A stretch of DNA of 64,000 nt from Erigeron canadensis (Eukaryota > Streptophyta > Magnoliopsida > Asterales > Asteraceae), in assembly GCF_010389155.1 (NCBI RefSeq), contig NC_057768.1, positions 15,745,664 to 15,809,663 on the forward strand, in the 5' to 3' direction. Positions 35,451 to 45,692 of the stretch are shown here, piece by piece. How positions within the stretch are numbered: the stretch's first letter is position 1; the number at the start of each line of letters is the position of its first letter. The notes below the pieces were generated by a model that was not told the DNA's origin, did not search any database, and saw only the letters and a program-made list of their open reading frames with translations. Position numbers and translations under genes: made by a program.

Positions 35451-35830
35451 GTCGCAACATAAATGTTTCTTAAGAAAAGAATCTTCAAACTGGAAAGAGA
35501 TCTTTAGATCTGATGGCTACGTTTTGCTGCAAAGATATTTATTAAGAAAGAGATCTCCAAACTTAAAGGAGATATTCAGATCTGATGGCTGCGTGTCGTA
35601 GCGAAGATATTGCTTTAAGAAAATGATCTCCAAACTGGGAAAAGATCTTCAGATCTGATGGCTGCGTGACATAGCGGATAAATCTTTTGAGAACATAGGG
35701 GCCTCGAAACAGAGAGGCCGCGTAACGCAGCAGATATATATATATATATATTAAAAGGGGATCTCCAAAGAGGGGGGAGATCTTCAGATCTAGAGGTTGT
35801 GTTAAGTCACATGGAGGCACATGACATGTA
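35450..35830. repeat. Array of a ~73-bp unit (about five copies)
   Basis: CAGATCTGATGGCTGCGT and variants occur near 35505, 35577, 35652 and 35786, each following a GATCTCCAAAC block. The array includes a TA run at 35735-35750. Confidence 0.75.
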
Positions 35831-35932
35831 TTGTTAGGGTACATCTTCCATCTTCAATAAGTCTGGTTCGACGCACGTTATCATAGTTATTTTGAGAAAG
35901 AGGATAAGGGATCTGAAAGTTAAGGTCCAACG

Positions 35933-35944
35933 GATGGCGCCAAA
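35933..35944 (-). other. Primer binding site of the Tat derivative
   Basis: The minus strand reads TGGCGCCATCCG two bases after the LTR end, the same 12-mer as in the full Tat element. Confidence 0.75.
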
Positions 35945-36588
35945 TGTTTGTACACCAAACCGAGATTAGGTTTAGAAGGGGGATAATGGGTGTTTTTGGT
36001 TGTTTGTTGGCGATTCCACGAAGGTAGAGTGAATCTCTTTACGCCGATCGAATATGATTGATATATGGCCGATTGAGATCGTGACAATAATTATGGATCC
36101 GTTCGATCCTGTTTAGCGTGCTCATATCAGGAGATTATCGTATCCCGATATTCAAGGATGCTTTTGCCTAATCATCGTAGGCTGTGTGGGCTTCGGGATG
36201 GAGAGTCATCGTCCCGCCGCATGTTGCTGATATGTGAATATATTGTTGTAGGTCGCTGGAGCATTTCTTATAGAGAGAAGAGGACGTCCAGATCTATGTG
36301 TGTGTTTTCTGGAGAGGAGGAGAATGAGAATTTAGGTTTAGGTTCATCCATATATATAGGGATGGAAATCTTGGAGAATAAGTTTAGAGTTTTATAGAAT
36401 ATATTCTTAATAATATGCCAGATCTGGTATTTAGGACGATATAAGAGCAAATCTCTTTAATTTAGGAGGAAGAGATTGAGATAATCTCTTCCATATTTAA
36501 ATAAGGCTTACAGCGGATACCTTCGTCACGCAGGATCGGCTCTGTCACGAAGGTCATGTTTTGTCACGAAGGGTGACATACAGCAACA
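35945..36588 (-). repeat. 5' LTR of the Tat derivative (644 bp)
   Basis: TG...CA ends, duplication CTTAG directly outside, PBS directly inside. A TATA-like CCTATATATA lies on the minus strand at 36351-36360. It contains the GGAATCGCCAACAA box shared with the full Tat LTR. Confidence 0.88.
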
Positions 36589-36593
36589 CTTAG

Positions 36594-36905
36594 CCCTCTC
36601 CGGTTTTATGCGGAAAGGGTATTCTTGTCATCTTGCCGAAAACACAAGACATGCATTTGTCAAATGATGATTGTAAGATCCCTTCACGTTGAAGTTTTTC
36701 AATGCTTTTTTTGCTAACGGTAATTTGAAAGACACACATTTATCAAACGATTCATCATTTGATTTGTAAGATCTCTTCACATTGAAGACTTTTAATTCGT
36801 CTCTTGCTACTGATAATGCGAAAGACACGCATTTATAAAATGATTCATCATTTGATTTGTAAGATATCTTCACATGGGAGTCTTTAAATGCGTTTCTTGA
36901 CAAAA
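36594..36905 (-). pseudogene. Copia pre-integrase/integrase N-terminal segment with an in-frame triplication
   Basis: The minus strand reads MSRNAFKDSHVKISYKSNDE and two further near copies of a 32-residue unit with SNDESFDKCVSF, then HHLTNACLVFSAR and, after a stop, QEYPFRIKPERAKEL up to the CTTAG boundary. ESFDKC plus the following SGKM-like part is the family zinc-binding region ahead of the integrase core. Here the 96-bp unit is present about 2.7 times without losing frame. It continues at 33168. Confidence 0.65.
36645..36905. repeat. 96-bp tandem repeat, ~2.7 copies
   Basis: CATTTGATTTGTAAGATCTC and variants recur at about 96-97 bp spacing (CTTCAC at about 36675, 36772 and 36868). Confidence 0.75.
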
Positions 36906-37870
36906 ATTAAATAAGATGACAATGTCAAAGATAGAGTCCAAGTTAACTTGACTCTTTTGCTATTGAATTATCATTTGAATCTCATCAACACTTATAATTC
37001 AGTTAAGAAGATACTTGAAGAACTGGTTAAACCAACTTGCTTCTTCTTCTTGTTCAACTCAGCTAGATACTTAGGACAATTCCTCTTCCAGTGTCTCACT
37101 TTAGCATAGTGATGACAAGACTGGTCTTTAGCCATATGCTCCTTTTTCCAAAAGGTCTTTTAAGGTTTTGAGACTAAACACTTTGTTTTCTCTTACCTAA
37201 GTTCTTGCCTTTAGCTTTACGATTGTTTTGCTTTCTAAACCATTCCCCCCTTTGATCATAAGAACTTGGGGTATCTCAGATTTCTTGAAAGGTTTTCTTC
37301 ATACTCGATCAACTTGATATGAAGTCCAACTATGCTATGCAAATTTGTAATTGTCTCTTATGCCCATAAGAACCGATAGAAGAAATGCATAGTTTTAACC
37401 TTTCCATAATTGCTCAAAGTGACTCTTCATCTTGAGTACACGAGCACTTACCGGTTTCCCATACTCGTGTTTAAGTTATGGAGTGACTCAATTAACTCAA
37501 GTAATTCAACTCCAACTTGTTTTCTGTACATAGACTTGAGTTATTTGATCATATCACACGGATTTTGCAATCCGAATTACTTTTTGAAGCTCAGGAGACA
37601 TGCTTCTAGCATCAAATAAGCAACCTCAATATGTCTATTGTACCGAGTATTTTATGCTTCCAACTGCAAAGCAGTGGCATTCACATCAGGAATAGCGGTA
37701 TCTGAGTTTCAAATGACATCGGTTTTCTTTTCAACTCTTAGAACAATTCTCTATTGACAAAACAGTCATTGAAATTGGTTTCAGAAAGTTTTCTCTTTCT
37801 AGCATCGATCTGAAAGCCGATTGGTGTATGTTTTATGAAGGATTTGTTGCCTTTTACAAAACAGATTCAA
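36906..37870 (-). pseudogene. Copia gag remnant with degenerate zinc knuckle and protease start
   Basis: Fragments on the minus strand in changing frames: VSARVLKMKSLL and TITNLHSIVGL, typical of Copia gag (UBN2-like). Then CHHYAKVRHWKRNCPKYLAE, a zinc knuckle in which the second cysteine is lost (family: CxxCxxxGHWKRNCP). Then a decayed stretch TWTLSLTLSSYLI where the family has the protease motif TWVLDTGCGSH. Many stops are present. Identification rests on the HWKRNCP block and on position between PBS and integrase. Confidence 0.65.
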
Positions 37871-39466
37871 GTTCAATTATCGGTATTTTCGATAATAAAT
37901 CCTTAAGAAATTAATTACCCAATGTTTATAAAATAAACAATTAATTTCATTAAGGGTAGGATCCAATTGACATGCAACCATTTCATCAGTTGATCTGCTA
38001 GAAATGATTGTACTCAAAAGCTAAGTGACGATCAGTAATTGCATTACAAGTGCAATTCCTAGTAAGTATGGGACCTACGTATGACACTTGATTCATCAAG
38101 TGATCCTTTCTAGTCATGTTTTGTCCCATCTTTTACCACGGGTCAAGGTCTCACCGCTTAACTCGCTTTAAGTCGTCCAACTAAGAACGCGCAAAATTGT
38201 CCACCACTGTGTACCAGTGAATGGGTTTTGCCATGGAACTGCCATTTCACCACTGTGTACCAGTGAGTAAAACAACAGCCACATGTGTCCTTGACAAATT
38301 GAATGATCAAAAAGTTATGTTTCAAAGATTCATGCATATCTTCTAAACATAATATTTAATAAAATCATTTTTACAGTCTTAACAACACAAGAGAGCTCAG
38401 TAGCTCCATTTGAACGCACAAAGAAGCGCAAGGGCAAAGGTTTGCGATGGACGCAATTAAAAACCCGCACTTTTAGAAGGCTAACGCACCCGACTTATAC
38501 CTCTCTTAGAGTTCGTTCAAATGGGTGAGCCGGTGTATCTCAAGATTGTAAGACTCCAATTTTATTAAAAACTCTCTATTTCGATATTGCTTAGTCAAGT
38601 TTATATTTTCTCAAAAACAATTTTGCATCACAATTTATATTATAATAAATATGCAAAACAATAAACTATTAACTATTAAGCATGCAACGAATTATGGTAG
38701 GCCACCTAAACATGTCACTATGGTTTAATTATGTCTAAGTCGGCTCCCCCTTCAAAGAAGAGGACCACATACATCAAGTTGCCTTGATTGCATAAGCCTT
38801 AAACATATATAAAACAAACAATTATCACATAAGCACATAGTTGCCCACTGGAAATTTCCAGTAGCTTCACAACCTGTATAGACCTGTTTCTGGTCCGAAT
38901 CAGACTTCGACCAGAACTACAAAGTTTTAGCCCTATGTGTTGAGCATCTACAGTTAAAAGCACGACCTAAAACTCATTACGGATTAAAAGATATGAATTT
39001 TTTTGTGAACTGTTGCAAAGCAGAAAAATCACACGAAAAATTCACATAGTCATACAATTAATTATCCAATTATCTAGCATAATTAACCCTAATGATCAAG
39101 ATTTCATATCAATATATCTAAGTAAGAATCATGAATGATTTGCATGAAAAATTCATGATTTTTACTTCTTTTTAACCATTAAAAATAAAGGTACACCATA
39201 AAAATACATGCAATTTATCACATAAACATGCAATTAATCAAAACTTGGATTAGGAACCCTAAAAAACAATTTTTTTAAAATTTTTTCTGGAAAAATTTCG
39301 AACCATATATATATATTAAATAAAATCTTTTTCTTATTTAAATAATGTAATTAGATTACAAAATCAATTTAAATATATATATATATAGCCGAAAATTTTA
39401 AAAAATCAAGAACCCTAACTCCCCTTCAAGTTTTGATTTAGTGGTAATCAAGAAACATACATAGTA
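37871..39466 (-). other. Copia 5' leader and decayed gag N-terminus
   Basis: No intact ORF. It contains two copies of ACCACTGTGTACCAGTGA (38203-38220 and 38249-38266). Each copy is able to fold as CACTG-TGTAC-CAGTG. AT-rich repeats precede the PBS. Confidence 0.5.
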
Positions 39467-39480
39467 GGCTCGTGATACCA
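39467..39480 (-). other. Primer binding site of the Copia element
   Basis: The minus strand reads TGGTATCACGAGCC one base from the 5' LTR. This matches the initiator tRNA-Met type TGGTATCAGAGC with small changes. Confidence 0.8.
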
Positions 39481-39481
39481 A

Positions 39482-40185
39482 TGTTGGGTTATATAACTAT
39501 TATCAAATCAAATCACAAAGCGCGCAGCGGAATATAAATTCTATGTAGTTAATTAATTAACCAAGAGAGAAAAACGTGTACCTTAAATTGGAGAGAATAA
39601 AGTAAGAAACTTTATAATAAGGTTTAAAATTAAACCTCTCTACAATCGCACATACAACGTTAGAATGTAGGTATGCTAGTACTTGATCACGAACCGAACA
39701 ACCTTTGTTAATCACCCTTAATATCAAACGAACCAAAACCCGAAACCCTTTGTGTTTGGTAGAATCGGCTGAAGCCAAGAGAGAGGGAGAAGGAGAGATT
39801 TTTAGGGTTTTAGAAAACCTTATGAATTGTGTGTAAAAAACAATTAACTTAGGCCTCTATTTATAAGATTAGGTTTACTTTATGACCAAGTTTAGGATTT
39901 GTGAAACCCCCTCCTTCACCTATTTCGACCGGCCCCCTCCTAGAATATTCTAGAGGGTTTCCTAATTGTTTCCTAATTACAACTCTCCTTCGTTAAGTTC
40001 GTTAATTAAGTACCGTTAACTATTAACCTTTTAATGGACAATCGTTAGTTTTTCGTGATCTAATTAATTAATAAATTACATTTAATATATTAATCAATTA
40101 TATTTACATTCGTGTTGAACGTGTGACCCCGTAGGCTTAAATGCTTTTCGGACATACGTTCATTTTATGTGATCATATTTTAACA
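39482..40185 (-). repeat. 5' LTR of the Copia element
   Basis: 704 bp with ends TGTTGGGTTAT and TTTTAACA, followed by CCTTC. TATA box on the minus strand at about 39857-39866. Confidence 0.92.
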
Positions 40186-40190
40186 CCTTC

Positions 40191-41197
40191 TTTAATAACC
40201 CGCCAGACTAAGGAACTGTCTAACCTTAGTCGGCGTTCTCTAATTCTTAAGTGAATCAACCCTGATTCGGCGTTCTCTAATTCTTAAGTGAATCAACCCT
40301 GCTAGGATCTACATGTATTCCATCCTTGCTCACAACATGTCTCAAAAGTGTACCTCATTCAGCCAGAATTCACATTTAGAGAACTTTCCATATAGTTTTT
40401 CCTTCCTCAACAATTCCAGTACCTTTCTTAAGTGTTCACTATGTTCCTTTTTTGTCTTTGAGTAATTTATAATGTTGTCGATAAACACGATAACAAACTT
40501 GTCCAAATACAGTAAGCACACTCTTATTCATCAAGCCCATGAACACTGCTGGAGTGTTAGTTAATACAAAGGGCGTCACTGTAAATTCAAATTGTCCGTA
40601 GCTTGCCCTAAAAGCGGTTTTTGGTATGTCGTCCTCACGTACACGTAATTGATGATACCCTGAACGTAAGTCAATCTTTGAGAAACGCTTTGCACCTTGG
40701 AGCTGGTCAAATAGATCAACAATCATAGGGAAGGGATAACGGTTCTTCACTGTTAACTTATTCAGCTCACGATAATCGATACACATACGAAATGAATCAT
40801 CCTTCTTTTTGACGAATAATATAGGTGCTCCCACGGGACTGGCTAGGTCTAACAAATCCCTTGTCACTGTTAACTTATTCAGGTCACGATAATCGATACA
40901 CATATGAAATGAATCATCCTTCTTTTTGACGAATAATATAGGTGCTCCCACGGGACTGGCTAGGTCTAACAAATCCCTTGTCTTTAAGTTGTTTTAATTG
41001 TGTAGCCAATTTTGGTAATTCGGTTGTTGCCAGTCTATATGGGATTTTGCTACAGGATCTGTGTTAGAAACAAGGCTAATACAAAAATCAAATTGTCGAG
41101 ATGGACATAAGCCGGGTAAATCATCAAGGAAAACATCCTGATAGTCACGAATGACGGGGACATCAGTCAAGCTAACCTTTTTAACAGACGCACTCAT
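40191..41197 (-). pseudogene. Chromodomain Gypsy reverse transcriptase (5' part)
   Basis: The minus strand reads VIRDYQDVFLDDLPGLCPSR, then the RT with [56 protein letters not shown] and [13 protein letters not shown] 117-bp segment is duplicated in frame (40747-40863 and 40864-40980). The catalytic box, read after a frame change, is VFIDNI where the family has VFIDDI, so the second catalytic aspartate is lost. The gene runs into the CCTTC site at 40190 and resumes at 22102. Confidence 0.88.
40747..40980. repeat. 117-bp tandem in-frame duplication inside RT
   Basis: AACAAATCCCTTGTC recurs with period 117 (40851 and 40968). The two copies differ at only a few positions. The unit covers 39 codons including [15 protein letters not shown]. 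Confidence 0.88.
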
Positions 41198-41990
41198 GAC
41201 ATGCCCCTCAAAAGGCTCAGACCACTAACACTGAACTTCTAGTATCTCGCCATTAGGTAGGAATAAGAAAGTGGGTTATAAAGAAAAACCTTAGCGTCGA
41301 TTTCTCATAGAGCATGAAAAAGATAAAGAAATGGTGAAAGTTACGACCTTTTGGAACCTAATTTTCTGAATCAAGAGTTATAAGGGAATTCTAAAAAAAA
41401 TTTTTTGCACTACATAGTATCGTCGCATCGACCAAAGACATCCAGTCCATACCAACAATAAAGTCAAAACTCCCCTTTTCAAAAGGTACTAAGTCAATAA
41501 AGAAAGGATAGTCATTAAGAACTAATGTGCACGAACGAATGACCCGGTCTAGCCTGACTAGCTTTCAGTTAACCATTTGTACGTCAAAATATATATACGT
41601 AAGACCCAGTCTAATATTCAATAAGGAAACAAAACTAGTTGTGACAAAACTATAATCAACTCTCGAGTCAAAGAATAGTAGCATAAAGATCATTCAGAAT
41701 AAAGTCCCTATAGCACAATCGAATCGTTATGAGTCTCTAGCACATTTAGTACATAAGTACGACCTCTAACAGCTTAAACTTGATCGCCTCTATTCTAGCG
41801 GGTCCAGCAATCTGTAGCTGATTAGGATGAACTTCCACTTGAACCTGTCGTTTAACACACTACACCAACTCATCAGTCATAACCTCAGTTCTCAATATAG
41901 TCGCTTCTAGAGTAAGCCAATGAACAACAGCCATAGTCGGCCTAACTTGACAACTCATTGGAACGTGTAGCATAACCAACATGATCAACA
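41198..41990 (-). pseudogene. Chromodomain Gypsy protease region (decayed)
   Basis: Short recognisable blocks on the minus strand: NDLYATILFDSRVDYSFVTT where the family has LFDSGADRSF, so the active-site region is changed, then GSFDFIVGMDWMS. Many stops in all frames. It lies between the gag part and RT as expected. Confidence 0.6.
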
Positions 41991-42490
41991 CCAATCATCT
42001 TATGCTCCAAAAGTTCTTGATATAACCTTATCAGTGTAGTTGCTATACAAAACTTTCTCGTCAACAATTCCTTAAAAATTTTTACAAAGAGATCGCTTCA
42101 GCCACTACTCTGCCTCTGGCTAGACACTGACCATTCCACCAAGACAGCGTATCCAAGGTAGAGAAATTTGTCATATAACTGACCTTCTGACCAGGAGTTC
42201 ACCCACTAATGCCAATCACAACTTCCATCTATCTAACCATTGAATAAATTGACCGCTCCACCTCTATCGTCATAATCTTGCACACCACAATTTTTGAAGT
42301 TTTTGTAAGTAAAACATCTGACACCACTTCTAGGCTCTCTTAGTACATTTCCAACATGAACTCTCTCATCAGCATCTTCATAGTATTCACTAGTCTCTTC
42401 ATTCACTGCTTCCTCATACTGCGCATCCACAGCTTCATTATAAGTCGACCCCTTCATTCGTCGCATTTCGTGCCAGGATAACATTGTCAA
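41991..42490 (-). pseudogene. Chromodomain Gypsy gag remnant
   Basis: An 85-codon reading ends with GVRCFTYKNFKNCGVQDYDD and GGAVNLFNG. After a stop it continues IDGS, DVESVIGISG and LDTLSWWNGQCLARG, the pattern of Tekay-type gag (family DYDG.GGA...RWIEK and LTWWN). The N-terminal part is acidic. The nucleocapsid zinc knuckle is not recognisable. Confidence 0.65.
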
Positions 42491-43330
42491 CTTGGATAAT
42501 CACGGCGATCGTCTCCGTTCGCAGTAGCTCTCATCTCACCGTTATTCCACACACGTTAGTGTACCTCTAGAACGTTAATCACGAAGAATGTTTGAAAATG
42601 TCAATATCTATGTCCCATGTTACACTCAGCAAGCTCTCTCATCTTATAGTCTAAGGGATACTATCTAGAACTTAAACTAGTCATGATGTCCATATCAATG
42701 CAACACATATATATACTAATAATATATAGCCCTAAATCACAGTTAAAATGTGGTCCAAATCCAACACTTACATCCGTTGCACTAGGGGTGTATGTATACA
42801 GGGTGTACCAGCGGCTAACCCTCCACTCCCCTAGTACATCTAATGCAAGGTCGGATCACAGTACTGGTATGCTCTCTAGGTATTGGCAAGGTATGTATAC
42901 AGGGTGTACCAGCGGCTAACCCTCCACCCATCCAACATCCATTAAACAAACCAGGGTTGCTACCACACTCTCACTACAAATGCAATCGGTGATGTCAATA
43001 ACTGTCGTAAGGCATGGCGGTAATCATAGAACAGTTGATCAGGCTTTTTTATGATTATTGCTATGCGATACTAGTTAGCGCCATCACTTCATCTTGCTCT
43101 AATACACATAAGTAATCACAACAACACCGAAAATACATAGTTACCAAAAGTACAAAGTCATCAAATGACAGCCACAGTTATAATAAGCACAGGGATAATA
43201 AGTCTCAGTAGAACATGAACTCAAAATATAAGCGACGTTAGCACGTCTAGAATGCATCTATGATTCCTATCGTAAATTCTATACGTGGCTCTTAGGTTAT
43301 AGTCTAGGTTTTTCCACCTAATTTCTACAA
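42491..43330 (-). other. Chromodomain Gypsy leader with a 36-bp direct repeat
   Basis: No intact ORF. A 36-bp sequence starting TATGTATACAGGGTGTACC is present at 42791-42826 and 42892-42927 (period 101). Confidence 0.55.
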
Positions 43331-43347
43331 CCATGGCTCTGATACCA
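43331..43347 (-). other. Primer binding site of the chromodomain Gypsy
   Basis: The minus strand reads TGGTATCAGAGCCATGG three bases from the 5' LTR. The first 12 bases are the standard initiator tRNA-Met PBS of plant retrotransposons. Confidence 0.88.
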
Positions 43348-43350
43348 TTG

Positions 43351-45687
43351 TGTAACACCCCACCGTTGGCGGAAACATGAGGTGTCATGAAAAGTACAGT
43401 ACGACATGAAATTACATAAATACTGATATATGAAATAGAATATAATGAATATATTCCCAAAACATGAGTTCAAAGTCATGACTATGCTAGGAAAGCTTAT
43501 TACAAGTACATCCATAAAAGGAATAAACCAAGGTATGCAGCCTTAAAGTCTGACAAAAGTAAAGGAGCTCTAGTCTCTAAAGTCCAGTCCTAGCATGAAA
43601 GTCCTTATCCCTGAATAGCCGAAGTACCTGAAAAGTATACTAAAACGTGTCAACACAATGGTTGGTGAGTTCGTAGGTTTTATGTCAAAAGTATTAGTCA
43701 AAGGAATAAGTCTTTTGAATATAAACAGAAATCGACAAAACTGTTTAAAAAGAACAAGCATACTTTCCACCCCAAAACATGTTAAAAGAGGGGCTACGAA
43801 ACTCACCTGAAAGGTGTTATGAAAGTATAACGAACGAGCACGACAAGCACAACCAAAGTCCACGACAATCAACACCTATCACTAATACATGACAAGTCAC
43901 AATGAAAGTCTTTTGTCTGAAGTCTTAGCCTATTAGAAATGCCTTTAAGTCCATATGTCTTTATTTAACTTTTAAACGATGTTTATTAAAATATACGAGA
44001 CTCGAATAAACTGAACAAGAGTCTGGATTTCGCACCAATGACCTTTCTTAAGTTTAAAATACATTATTTTATTAATACAACCTGATTTGAAATTATTACA
44101 TAGCCCAAAATATGTTTTACTCGAATTTAATCAAAACTAGACGAAAACCGGAGATTTTAACTGAAAAGATTACAAAACTGAAACGAGTAGAGATTGAACT
44201 CAACCTAATGGTTCAACTCGAAAAACTATAGACCAAATATGTTATTTTAAAATCTTTTGATCATACGTTAGCCAATTGGACCAACTACACCTTTTGAGAA
44301 AACTAGTCAAGTTTAAGAACCGATTACGCGCGTATGGGCACGAAAGGTTAATGAAATCGACTATATGAGTTGGAAAGTGGTTGAACTCGAACATGGCAGG
44401 TCTAGTTCGACGTGGACAGAGGTCAAAATGAGTTCTTCCCGATACTTAAGGGTCCGAGAGTTAAAACAAGTCATTTCGGGTCAAACTAGTAACTTTACGA
44501 GACATTTAAGCTACAAAACCTATGAGAGGTTGACCTAGACCAGCAGAGGTTGACCTAGACCTGGTTTAGGTCGAGCTAGACCTGCCTAAGTCGAGCTAGA
44601 CCAGGTAGAGGTCGAGCTAGACCTGTTCGGGGTCGGATTTGGACGCATTTTGAGCAAAAACGACGATTTCTATTCGATTTTTGTTAAAATGACGTAGATT
44701 ATGGCTAGCCAATTCATACCCATGGATCTTGGATGCACAAAAGCTACACAAATCAGTACAAAAAGGGTGATGTTCGACCGATTTCATACACATGTGATTA
44801 ACAATTGCACAAATCTTGATCTAAGATACGAAATCGACTAAATTTTGAGTCATTTAGCCAAGTAAATGATATCTTCAATTTGTAGTTGCACAAAACCGAT
44901 TACATGAGTGCATAATGAGTTGAATCAAACCTTAATCAAGGTTCAATTTCAGTTCTTACACACAAATGTAACCGAAAGATGCACAAACAATAATCAAAGA
45001 TATGATTCGCTTAGCTTTTGATAAGAACCGAAAAGTAAACATATATATATACATATATAACGAAATAAGAAGATGAAAAACAGAATTTACCCATGTTTTT
45101 GATGAAGAATTTGATGGCACAAACTTGTTTCTTGATCAAAGATTGAAGTCTCGAATGATTTGCAAACGTTTAGAACCGAAAATCAAGAGATTTTTCAAGA
45201 GAGAATTTTGAGAGCAATATTCTATGTGTGTGTGTGTGTTTTAGATCAGCCAACAAGCAGAAAAGAAAACACAAGGCTTGGCCTTATATTTATAGGCTAG
45301 GGAGGGGAGGTCCGTCAGACTAACGGAACGTCTAACAGTTTTAGTCCTTTTTGCTTACAGGACAAACACCGAATGCCATAGAAATGATTCGACCATATTT
45401 TATGATATATTTTTGAATTATGAACACAACGATTAGTCACATGACCTTATTTGACTCACAAAAGTATTTTAAGTCTTTATTTAGGCATTTATATTATACA
45501 GCTAGTCTTCCTCAAACATTCGCACCAAGTCTTAAAAGTCTAAAACACTACTATATAATAAATATGAAATGTCTTAATCATACTTTAATCCATAAACACT
45601 CGCGTCTTTAGACTTTAGTTTGACAATTACTGACCTTATTCGAACGGAAAAGTACAGTCAGACGAACGCTCAGGTGATGGGTGTATA
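43351..45687 (-). repeat. 5' LTR of the chromodomain Gypsy (2337 bp)
   Basis: Starts TGTAACACCCCACCG on the plus strand and ends GGGTGTATA where the other LTR ends GGTTGTTACA, so the end is mutated. GGAAC follows. Relative to the left LTR it lacks about 280 bp and one unit of the GAGCTAGACC array. It contains the conserved motif at 43625-43680. Confidence 0.9.
43625..43680 (-). promoter_or_regulatory. Conserved LTR motif, second chromodomain Gypsy LTR
   Basis: LTR sense: CCTACGAACTCACCAACC, GTGTTGACACG, then ATACTTTTCAGGTACT. It lies about 275 nt from the LTR 3' end. Confidence 0.45.
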
Positions 45688-45692
45688 GGAAC

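Larger units (their letters stand above)
33169..36593 (-). mobile_element. Non-autonomous Tat derivative inserted in Copia integrase
   Basis: Target duplication CTTAG at 33169-33173 and 36589-36593. The 5' LTR (minus sense) is 35945-36588, starting TGTTGCTGTATG and ending GTGTACAAACA. It is followed after two bases by the PBS TGGCGCCATCCG. The left LTR is only 33174-33381, the last 208 bp, because of a deletion. Inside are a short degenerate plus-strand coding-like stretch and three tandem arrays. No gag or pol is present, so it must depend on a full Tat element. LTR and PBS similarity to 12724-13461 suggests the kind of partner. Confidence 0.85.
22108..40185 (-). mobile_element. Ty1/Copia retrotransposon with 704-bp LTRs, carrying three nested insertions
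   Basis: Target duplication CCTTC at 22103-22107 and 40186-40190. Two LTRs of 704 bp each at 22108-22811 and 39482-40185. PBS on the minus strand next to the right LTR and a purine tract next to the left one. Gag, integrase, RT and RNase H are read on the minus strand in Copia order (integrase before RT). Insertions at 23229-25792, 26123-30561 and 33174-36588 account for most of the extra length. By eye the two LTRs differ at about 30 of 704 positions. Stops and frameshifts disable the gene. Confidence 0.92.
17472..45687 (-). mobile_element. Chromodomain Ty3/Gypsy (Tekay-like), interrupted by a Copia element
   Basis: The 5-bp duplication GGAAC is at 17467-17471 and 45688-45692. LTRs are 17472-20077 (3') and 43351-45687 (5'). 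A PBS matching initiator tRNA-Met adjoins the 5' LTR and a purine tract adjoins the 3' LTR. Gag, PR, RT, RH, INT and a C-terminal chromodomain are read on the minus strand, broken by 22108-40185. Very long LTRs and a chromodomain fit the Tekay/Del group of chromoviruses. Removing the Copia plus one CCTTC joins the family sequence LAGYYRRFI with one stop. Confidence 0.9.

Noticed and set aside
33174..36588. Solo LTR explanation for the paired 208-bp repeats
   Set aside because: A PBS lies inside the right copy and 2.5 kb of internal sequence separates the copies, so it is a deleted element with two LTRs.
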